A stretch of 5,388 nt of DNA from CAUZSN01 sp963582345 (GTDB taxonomy: Bacteria > Planctomycetota > Planctomycetia > Planctomycetales > Planctomycetaceae), in the NCBI GenBank assembly GCA_963582345.1, contig CAUZSN010000169.1:1-5388 (forward strand), read 5' to 3'. The translations under genes and the position numbers were made by a program. The notes below the pieces were generated by a model, which did not search any database, had not been told where the DNA came from, and saw only the letters and a list, made by a program, of their open reading frames with translations. Within the stretch, counting starts at the first letter, position 1; the number at the start of each line of letters is the position of its first letter. Shown piece after piece: positions 4,820 to 5,388 of the stretch.

Positions 4820-5388
4820 TTACTCACTTCGTACGAAGTGGCCGTAGTTGGTGTTGCGACGATGCACGTCCCGAGTGCCTCGCCACACGATACTACATGA
4901 TGGTTGGTCCGGTTCGTCAACATCGTCCACAACTGGCGTGAATTGAAATGTTTGCCACTGGTTCTCTTGGTTTTCACGAACGAATTCGGTGGGATTTGCA
5001 ATTTCGATGTCGTATATTTTCATCACGTCCGGCTGCCGAGCGCTGATGACGAACTCAATGGGGATGGCAACTTCTACGTCGTAACCGCTATTGGTCTGTC
5101 GAGCGGCAACTTTCGTACCAGGCAAAGCCTTGCGGTATGCTGCCTTGACGTTCAGTTTGGTGTTTCCGTCCTCATCCGGCGCGTCGATCGTGAAATAGTA
5201 TGTGCCCTCCCAAAGTTGACTATTGCCAAGGCGGACACTGACTGACCTCGCATCCAGCCGTAACTGAAGACGATCTCCAGATACGACTCGATCGTCGACA
5301 ACTCGGGCAGCAACGTAAAGGAACTTCTGATCGTGGGCAACGTCGAACGACAGCGACGCATCGCCTGGGCCTTGCCACAGTTGTGTCT
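4820..5388 (-). CDS. CBM9-like carbohydrate-binding domain protein, C-terminal part only
   Basis: The frame is open from the right edge of the window to TAA at 4822-4820 and shows 188 residues; the N-terminus lies outside. It looks like a C-terminal CBM9-type (DOMON-related) beta-sandwich. Visible marks are FLYVAARVVDDRVVSGD (23-38) with RLQLRLDAR (39-47) following, GYDVEVAIPIEF (101-112), the acidic PVVDDVDEPDQ stretch (151-161) and the closing VWRGTRDVHRRNTNYGHFV (167-185). In this family such segments form the core strands and the ligand-facing acidic loop. These domains bind sugars and occur in secreted planctomycete glycan-handling or membrane-anchored proteins. Ligand, export signal and any enzyme domain cannot be judged from this piece. 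The TTG at 5125 is only an internal leucine; the homologous sequence runs on upstream without a break. It precedes the small membrane-protein gene by 42 bp. Confidence 0.82.
   Translation of the reverse strand, partial: TQLWQGPGDASLSFDVAHDQKFLYVAARVVDDRVVSGDRLQLRLDARSVSVRLGNSQLWEGTYYFTIDAPDEDGNTKLNVKAAYRKALPGTKVAARQTNSGYDVEVAIPIEFVISARQPDVMKIYDIEIANPTEFVRENQENQWQTFQFTPVVDDVDEPDQPSCSIVWRGTRDVHRRNTNYGHFVRSE
4825..4840. repeat. Perfect 16-bp palindrome over the CBM9-like gene's last codons
   Basis: CACTTCGT (4825-4832) and ACGAAGTG (4833-4840) are exact reverse complements. The site encodes the HFVRS end of the CBM9-like protein and lies 2 bp before the stop codon. As RNA it would fold to a 6-bp stem with a GTAC loop and no U-run. 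It may be a 3'-end stem or chance. Confidence 0.3.

Noticed and set aside
4506..4847. 113-codon plus-strand frame over the membrane-protein gene
   Set aside because: It is antisense to three clear hydrophobic helices and has no domain or ribosome site.
5152..5361. 69-codon minus-strand frame near the right edge
   Set aside because: The neighbouring frame on the same strand continues the CBM9-like sequence without interruption to the window edge.
1..5388. CRISPR array, insertion sequence or other dispersed repeat array
   Set aside because: No regularly spaced repeats, no transposase and no terminal inverted repeats with target duplications were seen.

Overview
The window most likely comes from a planctomycete of the Pirellulales type (Rhodopirellula/Blastopirellula-like). 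The grounds are a ThrRS with a long insertion, a secreted-type CBM9-like protein of a style common in that phylum, a short integrase-like N-terminus typical of planctomycete recombinases, near-balanced base composition and start codons that mostly lack a Shine-Dalgarno. This is inferred from protein style and memory; no marker gene settles it.

Layout. 1-392 (+) is the 3' part of ndk (nucleoside diphosphate kinase), cut by the window edge. It converges on thrS (644-2827, -), a complete 727-residue threonyl-tRNA synthetase with all catalytic, zinc and editing residues. 2828-3030 is a divergent regulatory gap. It holds a good sigma70-like promoter for thrS, another for the tRNA gene, and between them a near-perfect 22-bp palindrome whose two modules recur at the expected thrS transcription start. 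3031-3105 (+) is tRNA-Val(GAC).

3106-3856 is gene-poor. About 110 bp after the tRNA there is a ribosome site, an ATG and about 19 codons matching the start of planctomycete tyrosine integrases, followed by a frameshift and stops. This looks like the debris of an element that once used the tRNA-Val gene. On the other strand lies a 56-codon ORF (3459-3629) with a clear Shine-Dalgarno and a signal peptide.

3857-4393 (+) encodes a lipoprotein with one and a half TPR units and a C-terminal YHRxxC...CxxC domain. 4448-4777 (-) encodes a small three-helix membrane protein with a TTG start. 4820-5388 (-) is the C-terminal 188 residues of a CBM9-like domain protein that runs off the window. The last two may be co-transcribed.

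ndk, thrS and tRNA-Val are housekeeping (nucleotide pools and translation). The right half is envelope or accessory material with no clear joint pathway. I see no convincing new multi-gene system. The best leads are the decayed integrase at the tRNA, the small secreted ORF, the thrS/tRNA intergenic palindrome and the TPR/Cys lipoprotein.
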